This document shows, in pieces, positions 35,071 to 43,810 of a DNA stretch of 61,572 bases (its first letter is position 1; the number at the start of each line of letters is the position of its first letter). The position numbers and the translations under genes are program-made. Under the pieces are notes generated by a model. The model was not told where the DNA came from and did not search any database. It saw only the letters and a list, made by a program, of their open reading frames with translations. Source of the DNA: an uncultured bacterium (GTDB lineage: Bacteria > Bacillota > Clostridia > Lachnospirales > Lachnospiraceae). The stretch lies in contig CAJMNR010000024.1 in assembly GCA_905214875.1 (NCBI GenBank), positions 1 through 61,572 on the forward strand, written 5' to 3'.

Positions 35071-35523
35071 ATGGAGAAGACGATGCAGGTAAACGAAGTG
35101 TTACTGAAGCTATTCAATGAAGTAACAGGCCTCGAGCAAAAAGTTGTAATTACAGGTGAATTTAAGAATATATCGAATAATGATATGCACATCATAGAAG
35201 CGATTGGTATTGAAGAACCGAAGACAATGTCTACAGTAGCAAAGAATATGAGGATTACGGTCGGAACCCTTACAATCGCAATCAATAACCTTGTAAAGAA
35301 AGGATACGTTGAAAGAACAAGAAGTGAGTCTGATCGAAGAGTAGTACTCATTTCGTTAACGGATCTTGGAAGAAGAGCATATCACCATCATGCGAAATAT
35401 CATCAAGATATGATTGACGCTACGGTAAACGGACTAACAGATGAGGAGGTACAGATTCTCATTAAGTCGCTTAGTAATTTAAGCGGTTACTTTAAAGATG
35501 TATACAATCAACCAGAGATATAA
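35071..35523 (+). CDS. fabT: MarR-family regulator, FabT-like
   Basis: This 150-residue winged-helix repressor resembles streptococcal FabT along its length: a leading helix VNEVLLKLFNEV, FKNISNNDMHIIEAIG, TMSTVAKNMRITVGTLTIAINNLVKKGYVERTRSESDRRVVLISLT (recognition helix and wing) and HAKYHQDMIDATVNGLTDEEV. FabT, helped by acyl-ACP, represses fab operons at TTTGA-N3-TCAAA sites, two of which overlap the fabH promoter at 8054-8094. It is separated from the fab operon by 19 kb, whereas in streptococci the gene sits beside fabH. An alternative start is ATG 35083 behind GGAGAAG. Confidence 0.8.
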   Translation: MEKTMQVNEVLLKLFNEVTGLEQKVVITGEFKNISNNDMHIIEAIGIEEPKTMSTVAKNMRITVGTLTIAINNLVKKGYVERTRSESDRRVVLISLTDLGRRAYHHHAKYHQDMIDATVNGLTDEEVQILIKSLSNLSGYFKDVYNQPEI

Positions 35524-35532
35524 GAGCAATAT

Positions 35533-35572
35533 AAAAGGCAGCTGCAGCAAATGGTGCAACTGCCTTTTTTGG
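35533..35572. terminator. Terminator between the FabT-like gene and the DUF885 gene
   Basis: AAAAGGCAGCTGCA pairs with TGCAACTGCCTTTT (one mismatch), followed by TTTTTT on the forward strand and a T-rich tail on the reverse strand; it serves both convergent genes. Confidence 0.8.
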
Positions 35573-35589
35573 CAGTTTCTTTGAATATA

Positions 35590-37389
35590 CTATTTTGCAG
35601 AAGTTTTCTCTTGAATCCATTGATCAAGATACTTATCGATAATATCGAATTGTGCAGGTCCTAAGGAGAGAATGAACTCATGGTAATCCTTTAAAGAAAA
35701 CTTTTTACCCAGTGCATTTTGAGCTTTCTGCTTCAATTGCTTCATTTCAATGTAGCCAAGAGTGTATTTTAAATAGTTACAAGGCTCATCAATTACTGCT
35801 TTATACATTTCTTTTGCAACATCAGAATTTCCAAGACCTAAGGAGTTCAGGAAGGAAAGCAGATCTTTCTCGGCCCAGCCAGAGTAATTTACACCGATAT
35901 CGCATAATCCATAGATACAGAGAATGGATTCCTGGTTAGATTTTAACAGGGAAGCAACGTTTTCTTCTAGGCCGGCAAGATCATAAGAGTATAGTTCCAC
36001 ATAGGTTGCCCAGCCTTCTGAGTAGCCGCCGAAGTCAATGATGCTTCGAATCAGGCTTGGGGTGGTAGAGGCATAGTAAACCGTCTGATATAGATGGCCA
36101 GGATACCCCTCATGGGCCAAGGTTGTAAAGATATCGGATAAATCATACTTATCACATTTATTTATATATATAGAGTTTTCACTATAGGAGTCAATTGGTG
36201 GCGTCAGATAAAAAGCAGGACTCATATGATCTTCTAGAGATTTATCTACATATTTGATGGAGCAGTTTACAGAAGGAAGCTTAGGAAAATCCTTTGAAAT
36301 CGCTTTCTTTAAGTAAGACATAATTTCATTTGGATCGGTCAGTTTATAAGTGACCTTTTGCACCTTGTCTAAAGCACTTTCATCTTTACTAATTACGGTT
36401 TGCATGTCTTTGATTGCAGAATATAGTACCTCTTCTAATGCAGACTGTACTTCATCCACGGTCTTTGAGGAACCGGTCTGATTCTTTAGAAGAAGGGAGT
36501 AGTACTCTTTTCCTCTATCTAAATTACAGAGGCCACCGGTATTTTTTCCAGTTCCTTTTAGGGAAGTTAGTGTTTCTATCAGGTGTTGATAGGCAGGAAT
36601 GACATTGTTTTGAACAATCTCTTTATTTTCAGCAATCAGTGCTTCTTTTTCTTCCTTAGAGTAATCGAACTTGTCTAATTTTGAAGGAAAGATTTCTATT
36701 AAAAGATTTTTCTCAGGGTCGTTGATAAACTGATTGCATTGGTCGACGATTTCATCCACGAGTGTATCACTCATAAATAATCCAGCCTTAGATTTTTCTT
36801 TTTCATACTCACAAATCTGATCAAAATAAGTGGTTATGCTCTTTAAAAGATTTTCGTAGTCTGTTACATCGTCTTTGTCATTAAAATTGTACTCGGCGAG
36901 GAGCACAGGAAGCTGTGCCTGGAGTCCAGTTGTGGAACTTAGTACTTCATCATAAAGGAGAAAGTCTTTATATTTGAGATCATCTGTATAGAGTTCTTTT
37001 AAGATATCATAGGTAACCTGCTGATCTTTTGAGAGCTGATCGTAGGTGAAACTATTTAACTTAGCCAGAACGGCCTCCGATTCATTTATGCTTTCCTGCA
37101 TATCCTGGAGGGAGTATTCACCAAAGGTAGGAGTAAAGTCTTTGATGCCATAGTTTTCTGGACACGCAAGGGTATAGTTTAAGGTAATACTGTCGCTTTG
37201 TACTTTCTTTGTAAAAAGATCATCGGTAAAGACATCAAAAGCTACTTGTTGAGCAGTCTTATTATTGGGCGGTGCGGTGATTTCCGGTTCACGTTTCGAT
37301 TGATCAGAGCTTGTATTATTTAAAGAAGAACAGCAACTGAAAAAGACCGATAGAAAAAGCAATCCTATAGCTATGAGGCGACGTTTCAT
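35590..37389 (-). CDS. DUF885 family protein, exported metallopeptidase-like
   Basis: This 599-residue protein begins with a basic stretch and hydrophobic helix followed by SCCSS (about residues 20-24), a likely lipoprotein or Sec signal although the -3 residue is Phe rather than Leu. The DUF885 signature is clear: TLAHEGYPGHLYQTVYY, containing the HExxxGH-like zinc-binding pattern, and YSEGWATYVELYSYDL. The family resembles M32-type carboxypeptidases, but substrates are mostly unknown. ATG 37389 is preferred to 37413 because GAAAGGGA falls between the two. It is transcribed alone. Confidence 0.85.
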   Translation of the reverse strand: MKRRLIAIGLLFLSVFFSCCSSLNNTSSDQSKREPEITAPPNNKTAQQVAFDVFTDDLFTKKVQSDSITLNYTLACPENYGIKDFTPTFGEYSLQDMQESINESEAVLAKLNSFTYDQLSKDQQVTYDILKELYTDDLKYKDFLLYDEVLSSTTGLQAQLPVLLAEYNFNDKDDVTDYENLLKSITTYFDQICEYEKEKSKAGLFMSDTLVDEIVDQCNQFINDPEKNLLIEIFPSKLDKFDYSKEEKEALIAENKEIVQNNVIPAYQHLIETLTSLKGTGKNTGGLCNLDRGKEYYSLLLKNQTGSSKTVDEVQSALEEVLYSAIKDMQTVISKDESALDKVQKVTYKLTDPNEIMSYLKKAISKDFPKLPSVNCSIKYVDKSLEDHMSPAFYLTPPIDSYSENSIYINKCDKYDLSDIFTTLAHEGYPGHLYQTVYYASTTPSLIRSIIDFGGYSEGWATYVELYSYDLAGLEENVASLLKSNQESILCIYGLCDIGVNYSGWAEKDLLSFLNSLGLGNSDVAKEMYKAVIDEPCNYLKYTLGYIEMKQLKQKAQNALGKKFSLKDYHEFILSLGPAQFDIIDKYLDQWIQEKTSAK

Positions 37390-37514
37390 ATAAATTCCCT
37401 TTCGTCCTTTCATAATGAAAAATACTTGTAATTACTTCATTATAAGCATAGCTCGTATAAAATATGCTAGAAATGCAATACTTATAGATAGAAGTAAGAA
37501 ACATACTTTCTTAC

Positions 37515-37543
37515 TTGACAAATAATTGTTAAAAACGTACACT
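37515..37543 (+). promoter_or_regulatory. metG promoter
   Basis: TTGACA (37515-37520), 17-base spacer, TACACT (37538-37543), directly upstream of the T-box leader. Confidence 0.75.
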
Positions 37544-37549
37544 AGCAAT

Positions 37550-37830
37550 ATATGATAAAGGCAAAGAAAAGAAGAGTAAGCGCTTACTACATGACAGAGA
37601 GTCCCGGTTGCTGAGAAGGGATCATGGAAAGAGTGTCTGAACATGGCCTTGGAGCTGCGTACCGACTATAAATCATGAGATTTATATAGGCTACGACGGG
37701 TTCACCCGTTATAGTGAGATGCCATTAATGGATGGCTGATAAGGCTTATTTCGCAAGAAATAGGTAAAATAAAGTGGTACCACGGGTTAACTCGTCTTTA
37801 GATAATAATTTAAAGGCGTTTTTTTTTGCC
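37550..37830 (+). promoter_or_regulatory. T-box leader (tRNA-Met sensing) of metG
   Basis: The T-box motif AAAGTGGTACCACGGG lies at 37771-37786, a mild variant of the usual GGTACCGCG. The putative specifier is ATG at 37643-37645 within TCTGAACATGGCC. The terminator consists of CGTCTTTA pairing with TTAAAGGCG and a run of nine T ending near 37828. Uncharged tRNA-Met should relieve termination. The 491 bases between the DUF885 gene and metG hold this leader and promoter and no other gene. Confidence 0.88.
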
Positions 37831-37880
37831 CTTAAAACTATAGGGAACTAAACTCACATAGATCAAAGGAGAGATGTCAA

Positions 37881-39845
37881 ATGGCAAAGCAACCATATTA
37901 TATTACGACAGCAATTGCATATACATCTGGTAAACCTCATATCGGTAACACATATGAAATCGTATTAGCAGATGCAATTGCAAGATACAAAAGAGCAGAA
38001 GGCTATGATGTGTTTTTCCAAACAGGAACAGATGAACACGGTCAAAAAATCGAGTTAAAAGCAGAAGAAGCTGGAATTACTCCAAAAGAGTTCGTTGATC
38101 AAACAGCAGGAGAGATCAAACGTATTTGGGACCTTATGAACACATCTTACGATAAATTTATCCGTACAACAGATGAAGATCATGAAAAACAAGTTCAAAA
38201 AATCTTTAAAAAGTTGTATGACCAAGGTGATATCTACAAAGGATACTATGAAGGAATGTACTGTACTCCATGTGAGTCTTTCTTCACAAGCAGCCAATTA
38301 GTAGATGGAAAATGTCCAGATTGTGGACGTGAATGCCAGCCAGCAAAAGAAGAAGCATACTTCTTAAAATTAGACAAATATGCTCCAAAATTAATCGAGC
38401 ATATCAATACACATCCAGAATTCATCCAACCAGAATCTCGTAAGAATGAAATGATGAATAACTTCTTATTACCAGGATTACAAGATTTATGTGTATCCAG
38501 AACAAGCTTCAAATGGGGAATCCCAGTAAGCTTTGATGACAAACACGTAACTTACGTATGGTTAGATGCACTTTCTAACTACATTACTGGTATTGGATAT
38601 GACTGTGATGGAAACAGCACAGAACAATATAAGAAATTCTGGCCAGCAAACTTACACTTAATCGGTAAGGATATCCTTCGTTTCCATACAATTTATTGGC
38701 CAATCATGTTAATGGCTCTTGGTGAACCATTACCAAAACAAATTTTCGGTCATCCTTGGTTATTACAAGGCGACGGAAAGATGAGTAAGTCCAAAGGTAA
38801 CGTATTATATGCAGATACATTAGTAGATTTCTTTGGTGTAGATGCAGTTCGTTACTTCGTACTTCATGAAATGCCATTTGAAAATGATGGTGTAATCTCT
38901 TGGGAGCTTATGGTAGAACGTATGAACTCTGACCTTGCCAATACACTTGGTAACTTAGTAAACCGTACAATCTCCATGAGCAACAAATACTTCGGTGGCG
39001 TTGTAACAAATAAGAACGTGACAGAAGAAGTAGATGAAGACTTAAAGAGAGTTGTGCTTGAAGCGAAAGACAAAGTAAGTGCTAAGATGGAACATTTAAG
39101 AGTTGCAGATGCAATTTCCGAAATCTTCACTGTATTCAAACGTTGTAATAAATACATCGATGAAACAATGCCATGGGCACTTGCAAAAGAAGAAGACAAG
39201 AAAGAACGTCTTGAAACAGTTCTTTATAACTTAGTAGAAGGCATTACAATCGGAGCAAGCTTACTTGAATCCTTTATGCCTGAAACAGCAGCTAAGATCG
39301 TAGCAGATCTTAATACAAAAGTAAGAAGTCTTGAAGAGATGAATGAATTCGGTTTATATCCAAGTGGAAACAAAGTCGTAGAAAAACCAGAAATCTTATT
39401 TGCAAGATTAGACATCAAAGAAGTATTAGAAAAGGTAGAAGCAATGAGAGCAGAAGAAGCAGCAAACAACGAAGTAGAATTAAAAGAAGAAGGACCAGTA
39501 ATCGATATCGAAGCGAAAGAAGAAATCTCTTATGATGACTTTATGAAACTTCAATTCCAAGTTGGTCAAATCATCAAATGTGAAGAGGTTCCAAAATCTA
39601 AGAAACTTTTAGTTTCTCAAGTAAAAATCGGATCTCAAGTAAAACAAATCGTTTCTGGTATTAAAGCTCATTACACAGCAGAGGAAATGGTAGGTAAAAA
39701 AGTTATGGTATTAGTTAACTTAAAACCAGCCAAACTTGCAGGTGTATTAAGTGAAGGTATGTTATTATGTGCAGAAGACGAAAAAGGCGTTTTAGCATTA
39801 ATGACTCCAGAAAAACCAATGCCAGCAGGAGCAGAAATCTGCTAA
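37881..39845 (+). CDS. metG: Methionyl-tRNA synthetase
   Basis: Class I aminoacyl-tRNA synthetase of 654 residues, MetG1 type. It has the HIGH-like HIGNTYE (about 21-27), a zinc insert with two CxxC pairs (CTPC near 130, CPDC near 147), the KMSKSKGN loop (about 299-306) and a C-terminal tRNA-binding (EMAP-like) domain from about residue 550 (FMKLQFQVGQIIKCEEVPKSKKLLV). AAAGGAG precedes the ATG. The position before tatD and rsmA matches Bacillus metS. Confidence 0.97.
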   Translation: MAKQPYYITTAIAYTSGKPHIGNTYEIVLADAIARYKRAEGYDVFFQTGTDEHGQKIELKAEEAGITPKEFVDQTAGEIKRIWDLMNTSYDKFIRTTDEDHEKQVQKIFKKLYDQGDIYKGYYEGMYCTPCESFFTSSQLVDGKCPDCGRECQPAKEEAYFLKLDKYAPKLIEHINTHPEFIQPESRKNEMMNNFLLPGLQDLCVSRTSFKWGIPVSFDDKHVTYVWLDALSNYITGIGYDCDGNSTEQYKKFWPANLHLIGKDILRFHTIYWPIMLMALGEPLPKQIFGHPWLLQGDGKMSKSKGNVLYADTLVDFFGVDAVRYFVLHEMPFENDGVISWELMVERMNSDLANTLGNLVNRTISMSNKYFGGVVTNKNVTEEVDEDLKRVVLEAKDKVSAKMEHLRVADAISEIFTVFKRCNKYIDETMPWALAKEEDKKERLETVLYNLVEGITIGASLLESFMPETAAKIVADLNTKVRSLEEMNEFGLYPSGNKVVEKPEILFARLDIKEVLEKVEAMRAEEAANNEVELKEEGPVIDIEAKEEISYDDFMKLQFQVGQIIKCEEVPKSKKLLVSQVKIGSQVKQIVSGIKAHYTAEEMVGKKVMVLVNLKPAKLAGVLSEGMLLCAEDEKGVLALMTPEKPMPAGAEIC

Positions 39846-39864
39846 TAAGAAAGCATAAAAAAAT

Positions 39865-39905
39865 GGGGGTTATTGCAAGAAAACTTGCGTAACCTCCTTT
39901 TTTCG
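39865..39905 (+). terminator. metG terminator
   Basis: GGGGGTTATTGCAAG pairs with CTTGCGTAACCTCC (one mismatch) around AAAA, then TTTTTT. Confidence 0.85.
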
Positions 39906-39947
39906 TTGAATAATAAATTGCACTAAGAACAAAATTAATATATGTAC

Positions 39948-40026
39948 GTGATCTTCGCATTCAGTATCGTTTTTATATTAAATGGAGGTTTAATATGGCA
40001 GTAAAAGAGTAAGAATGCGAGATCAC
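39948..40026 (+). other. Inverted repeat enclosing a Shine-Dalgarno and five-codon frame
   Basis: Arms GTGATCTTCGCATTC (39948-39962) and GAATGCGAGATCAC (40013-40026) pair over 14 bases with one bulged T. The 50-base interval holds GGAGG followed at a normal distance by ATG GCA GTA AAA GAG TAA (39995-40012); the stop codon abuts the right arm exactly. Possibly a small regulatory RNA, a leader-peptide device or the remains of a deleted gene. The whole stretch 39906-40296 has no other recognisable gene. Confidence 0.5.
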
Positions 40027-40296
40027 TTTGCGATTAAAAGTATAAATTGTTTTCTAAATTGAGATACTAATTCGTTGCTTATCAGTTATCTCACTATTAT
40101 TGTATGGAGAACAAGAATTGAAATACTAGAAAAAAACGTAATGGAAACATTAAATTGGAGTGAAAACCAGGAGTAAAATTTGAAATGCCCATAAATCAAA
40201 GCATTGCAATTTACTTGCGAAAACCAAGAAAATAAGGTAAGATAAGCCATATTATAAATGATACAAATAGATAATAGTAATAAAGAGGACAAAATT

Positions 40297-41061
40297 ATGA
40301 TTATAGATACACATGCACACTATGATGATCATAAGTTTGATGGAGATCGTGATCAACTTTTGAATAATTTATTTTCATCAGGAATCGAACGTATTGTAAA
40401 TGTTGGTGCAAGTATTGAAACGAGCAAGACGACAATCGCGCTTACGAAACAATATGAGCAGATTTATGGAGCTATCGGCGTCCATCCAAATGAAGTAGAA
40501 GAATTAAATGAACAGCATATGGAATGGCTAAAACAAAACTGTTCATTAGAAAAAATTGTTGCAGTGGGTGAAATCGGGCTAGACTATTATTATAAGGAAC
40601 CAGAACGTCATATCCAGAAAGAATGGTTTGATCGTCAGTTAAGTCTTGCTAAGGAGGTAAAACTTCCTGTAATCATTCACAGCCGTGATGCTGCAGCAGA
40701 TACATTAGACATGATGAAAGCCGCAAATGCAAGAGATATCGGTGGAGTAATCCACTGCTTCTCCTATGCCAAAGAAATGGCAAGAGAGTACTTAAATATG
40801 GGATTATTTTTAGGAATCGGTGGTGTTGTAACCTTTAAAAATGGGAAAACATTAAAAGAGGTAGTGGAATACGCACCGATTGATCAAATTGTGTTAGAGA
40901 CAGACTGCCCATATCTTTCTCCAGAGCCAAACCGCGGAACAAGAAATGATTCTAGCAATTTAAAATATGTAATTAACCAGATTGCAGATATAAAAAATCT
41001 TACGTATGACGAAGTTGTTATGCGTACAAATGAAAATGCAAGACGATTATATCGTTTTTAG
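40297..41061 (+). CDS. tatD: TatD family hydrolase (metal-dependent DNase)
   Basis: TIM-barrel metallo-hydrolase of 254 residues. Metal ligands: HAHYDD (start), GEIGLDYY (about 90-97), HSRDA, HCFSY and ETDCPYLSPEPNRG (about 204-217). TatD proteins show 3'-5' DNase activity in repair and DNA turnover; the Bacillus homologue is yabD. ATG 40297 fits the family start (IIDTHAH) and follows AGAGG; the in-frame ATG at 40258 has no site. rsmA follows after 25 bases. Confidence 0.93.
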   Translation: MIIDTHAHYDDHKFDGDRDQLLNNLFSSGIERIVNVGASIETSKTTIALTKQYEQIYGAIGVHPNEVEELNEQHMEWLKQNCSLEKIVAVGEIGLDYYYKEPERHIQKEWFDRQLSLAKEVKLPVIIHSRDAAADTLDMMKAANARDIGGVIHCFSYAKEMAREYLNMGLFLGIGGVVTFKNGKTLKEVVEYAPIDQIVLETDCPYLSPEPNRGTRNDSSNLKYVINQIADIKNLTYDEVVMRTNENARRLYRF

Positions 41062-41086
41062 TTTATAGAAAAGAAAGAGGTATTAG

Positions 41087-41962
41087 ATGGCTACGTTAGG
41101 CAATCCAAAGAACACGATAGAAGTACTGCAAAAGTACGGATTTAATTTTCAGAAACGTTTTGGACAAAACTTTTTGATTGATACGCATGTCCTTGAGAAA
41201 ATTATACGCTCCGCGAATGTAACAAAGGATGATATGGTACTAGAAATCGGTCCTGGTATCGGTACGATGACGCAATATCTTTGTGAAAATGCAAGAGAAG
41301 TTATTGCAGTTGAAATCGATACGAACTTAATTCCGATTTTAGAAAATGATACTTTATCTGAGTATGATAACGTAACCGTAATCAACGAAGATATTTTAAA
41401 AGTTGATATTAAGAAATTAGCAGAGGAAAGAAACAACGGTAAGCCAATCAAAGTTGTTGCTAACCTTCCATACTATATTACGACACCAATCATTATGGGA
41501 CTTTTAGAAAATGAAGTTCCGATTGAGAACATTACTGTCATGGTACAAAAAGAAGTGGCTGATCGTATGCAGACAGGACCAGGTTCCAAAGATTATGGTG
41601 CCCTTTCCTTAGCAGTACAGTATTATGCAGATCCATATATTGTTGCAAACGTTCCACCAAACTGCTTTATGCCTAGACCTAATGTAGGTTCTGCAGTTAT
41701 TCGATTAACAGCACACAAAGAACCTGTGGTAGACGTGAAGGATAAGAAGCTTATGTTCAAAATCATCAGAGCAAGCTTTAACCAAAGACGTAAGACTCTT
41801 TTAAATGGATTAAATAACGCTCAGGATTTATCCATTCCAAAAGAAATCATCGTTCAGGGAATTGAAAATATTAATAAGCCAGCAAGCGTAAGAGGAGAAG
41901 CATTAACATTAGAAGAATTTGCAGCTCTTACAAATGAAATCATCAGTTTAATGGAGAAATAA
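41087..41962 (+). CDS. rsmA: 16S rRNA (A1518/A1519-N6)-dimethyltransferase
   Basis: KsgA-type enzyme of 291 residues modifying the 3' end of 16S rRNA during 30S maturation. Motifs: FNFQKRFGQNFLID, VLEIGPGIGTMT (about 48-59), VEIDTNLIP, catalytic VANLPYYITTPI (about 124-135), and the C-terminal FNQRRKTLLNGL. In Bacillus rnmV lies between tatD and ksgA; it is absent here. AAAGAGG precedes the ATG. Confidence 0.96.
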   Translation: MATLGNPKNTIEVLQKYGFNFQKRFGQNFLIDTHVLEKIIRSANVTKDDMVLEIGPGIGTMTQYLCENAREVIAVEIDTNLIPILENDTLSEYDNVTVINEDILKVDIKKLAEERNNGKPIKVVANLPYYITTPIIMGLLENEVPIENITVMVQKEVADRMQTGPGSKDYGALSLAVQYYADPYIVANVPPNCFMPRPNVGSAVIRLTAHKEPVVDVKDKKLMFKIIRASFNQRRKTLLNGLNNAQDLSIPKEIIVQGIENINKPASVRGEALTLEEFAALTNEIISLMEK

Positions 41963-41969
41963 GATAGAG

Positions 41970-42006
41970 AATATACATGAGAGTAATTTCATGTATATTT
42001 TTTTTT
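41970..42006 (+). terminator. rsmA terminator
   Basis: AATATACATGA / TCATGTATATT perfect 11-bp stem with an 8-base loop and a run of eight T. Confidence 0.85.
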
Positions 42007-42118
42007 CTAAAAAAGAAAGCTAAGAAGCGCACTCGCACTTTCGGTGTTCTAGTGCATATACTTACAACATATAAATATCTAAATAGTAATAGTATATACG
42101 GACGTAGGCGCGTTCTAG

Positions 42119-42147
42119 GCATATTTGTACAAATAAAATCATATCAT
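42119..42147 (+). promoter_or_regulatory. Candidate sigma-E-type promoter
   Basis: GCATATT (42119-42125), 14-base spacer, CATATCAT (42140-42147). Both elements fit the mother-cell sigma-E consensus (KMATATT and CATACAMT) closely at the right spacing. The start codon at 42169 is 22 bases after the -10. Confidence 0.6.
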
Positions 42148-42168
42148 GATATAGAGGGAGTGAGGTCT

Positions 42169-43773
42169 TTGGCAAATTATAAGAGAGTTATATCCTATAT
42201 GTATCAGTACCGCAATCAGTTAAAAGGAAATAATGTTGGATTTGCAAGAATAGAAACGAGAGACACCCAATGCAAGATTACAATTAATGTTCGTGTACCG
42301 AATATGAAAGAGCAAGATATAAGAAGTTATATCTACTGTTGGTATAACAAAGAGATGCATGGTGTATTTCTTGGAAATGTACATATCAATAATGGAGTTG
42401 GGGAACTGGTAGTAAAGACCGATATCGATAATATGATGAATAGCAAATACCGTTTCACAGATATGGGCGGTATTATTTTGTATGTCAATGATTCTCAATA
42501 CTTTGGTACAGAGTGGGATGGAAATCCAGCCATCTGTAATGGGCTTTTTATTGATACTGAAAAACCAAATGATTTTGTAGATCATATTGGAAATCAAGCA
42601 GTAAAGGCAGCCACAGTGGCGAAGGAAGAAGTGAAGGCGGTAGAAACGGTCAGCCCACAGACAAACCATGAGGCAGAAGCCTCAGGCATGGATGAGTTGA
42701 TTGAAGATGAGGTTGCCAAAGAAGAACTTAGTGCAAAGGCAATGACAGCAGCAGTAACTGAACAGGCGCTGGAAGAAACAGTAAAGAGTGAAGAGATAGA
42801 TAGGAACATAGAAGCAGAGGCAGAACAGGATAGCAGTATGTCTGAACAGGAGATAGAAGAAGACGATACTGTAAATCAACAGGAAGTAAAGGAAACAGAG
42901 GAGGAAGAGGGCCAATTAACTGGCTCGTTTCCTCTGAGCCAGGAGAAAATCAACCATCTTGACCAACAGGCGCAGGAACTGTTTGGGACTATGTTGTTCA
43001 ATGCTATTTATCCAGACGAGAAACAGGAGGATAAAGAGGAACAACAAGAAGTGACGGAAAATCAAGCAGTGGAGAGAAATATAGGTCAGGAACAACAAGA
43101 GAATGTGTTGGAGGCAGAGCAGACGCTTGCCATTAATCCAAAGTCAGCGATTGAATGCTTTACTGCATTTCGTTCGTGTGAATCCGCACAGGAATATGAC
43201 GAGATTCAAGAAGAGATACATACAATGGAAGCACAGATTGTTCATTTAAAACGTATCTCAGAGGAATGGAAGATTAAAGAGGCAAGGATTAATGAAATGC
43301 GTGCTGAGAAAGAAGAGAGCGAGAAGAGGCAAAAAGAGATTGAAGACAGCATTCGTGCCTCTTATCATATCGATGGAATTGAGGGTGAAGTAGAGGCAGC
43401 AGAACTGAAAGGCACTGTAGTTGACCGAATCTTTAATAAGTATCCAAAGATTCAGCCATTTAAGGAAGGAGTAGTGGAGCAGTGCATTCGTATTGAACCA
43501 CAGGATCTTGGAATCTTTCCAATGGAGAACTGGATTCTTGCCAATAATAGCTTTCTGTTGCATGGCTACTATAGCTATCGCCACCTGATTTTCGCTATGG
43601 AGACGGAGGCAGGCAGGAAGAAGTTTATCTTAGGCGTTCCTGGAGTGAACCATAGCAGAGAACGTTTTATGGCAAATATGTTTGGATTTAATGAGTTTAA
43701 GATGTTGGCGCAGCAAGACGAAGGTAATGGAGATTTTGGTTACTGGTGCCAGGAAATCAAAATGCATAGTTAA
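42169..43773 (+). CDS. Uncharacterised 534-residue protein, possibly sporulation-linked
   Basis: I do not recognise this protein securely. An N-terminal globular domain of about 135 residues (NVGFARIETRDTQCKITINV, NGVGELVVKTD, YNDSQ-type beta strands) is followed by a long acidic, Glu/Gln-rich low-complexity region (about 145-330), a coiled-coil-like charged stretch (about 345-400) and a second conserved C-terminal domain (YPKIQPFKEG, NSFLLHGYYSYRHLIF, FILGVPGVNHSRERFMANMFGFNEF, FGYWCQEI). No membrane segment. The TTG at 42169 behind AGGGAGTGAGG is chosen since frames further upstream run through the rsmA terminator. It occupies the slot of Bacillus yabG and has a sigma-E-like promoter, suggesting a mother-cell or spore-coat role; this is inference. 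Confidence 0.7.
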   Translation: MANYKRVISYMYQYRNQLKGNNVGFARIETRDTQCKITINVRVPNMKEQDIRSYIYCWYNKEMHGVFLGNVHINNGVGELVVKTDIDNMMNSKYRFTDMGGIILYVNDSQYFGTEWDGNPAICNGLFIDTEKPNDFVDHIGNQAVKAATVAKEEVKAVETVSPQTNHEAEASGMDELIEDEVAKEELSAKAMTAAVTEQALEETVKSEEIDRNIEAEAEQDSSMSEQEIEEDDTVNQQEVKETEEEEGQLTGSFPLSQEKINHLDQQAQELFGTMLFNAIYPDEKQEDKEEQQEVTENQAVERNIGQEQQENVLEAEQTLAINPKSAIECFTAFRSCESAQEYDEIQEEIHTMEAQIVHLKRISEEWKIKEARINEMRAEKEESEKRQKEIEDSIRASYHIDGIEGEVEAAELKGTVVDRIFNKYPKIQPFKEGVVEQCIRIEPQDLGIFPMENWILANNSFLLHGYYSYRHLIFAMETEAGRKKFILGVPGVNHSRERFMANMFGFNEFKMLAQQDEGNGDFGYWCQEIKMHS

Positions 43774-43778
43774 TATCG

Positions 43779-43810
43779 AAAAGGAGATTGCGTGGCAATC
43801 TCCTTTTTTT
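43779..43810. terminator. Terminator between convergent genes
   Basis: AAAAGGAGATTGC / GCAATCTCCTTTT perfect 13-bp stem with a 3-base loop and a T run on the forward strand; it abuts the stop codon of the reverse gene. Confidence 0.85.

Noticed and set aside
37432..37644. 70-codon reverse-strand frame in the metG leader
   Set aside because: It is antisense to the T-box RNA and its promoter and has no ribosome site; the T-box explains the conservation.
39995..40012. Five-codon frame as an amino-acid attenuator peptide
   Set aside because: The codons (Met-Ala-Val-Lys-Glu) show no repeated regulatory codon, and the next gene is not biosynthetic; reported only as an unexplained structure.
41977..42168. 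N-terminal extension of the unknown gene at 42169
   Set aside because: It would start inside the rsmA terminator hairpin and read through the candidate promoter; the extension is basic and low-complexity.
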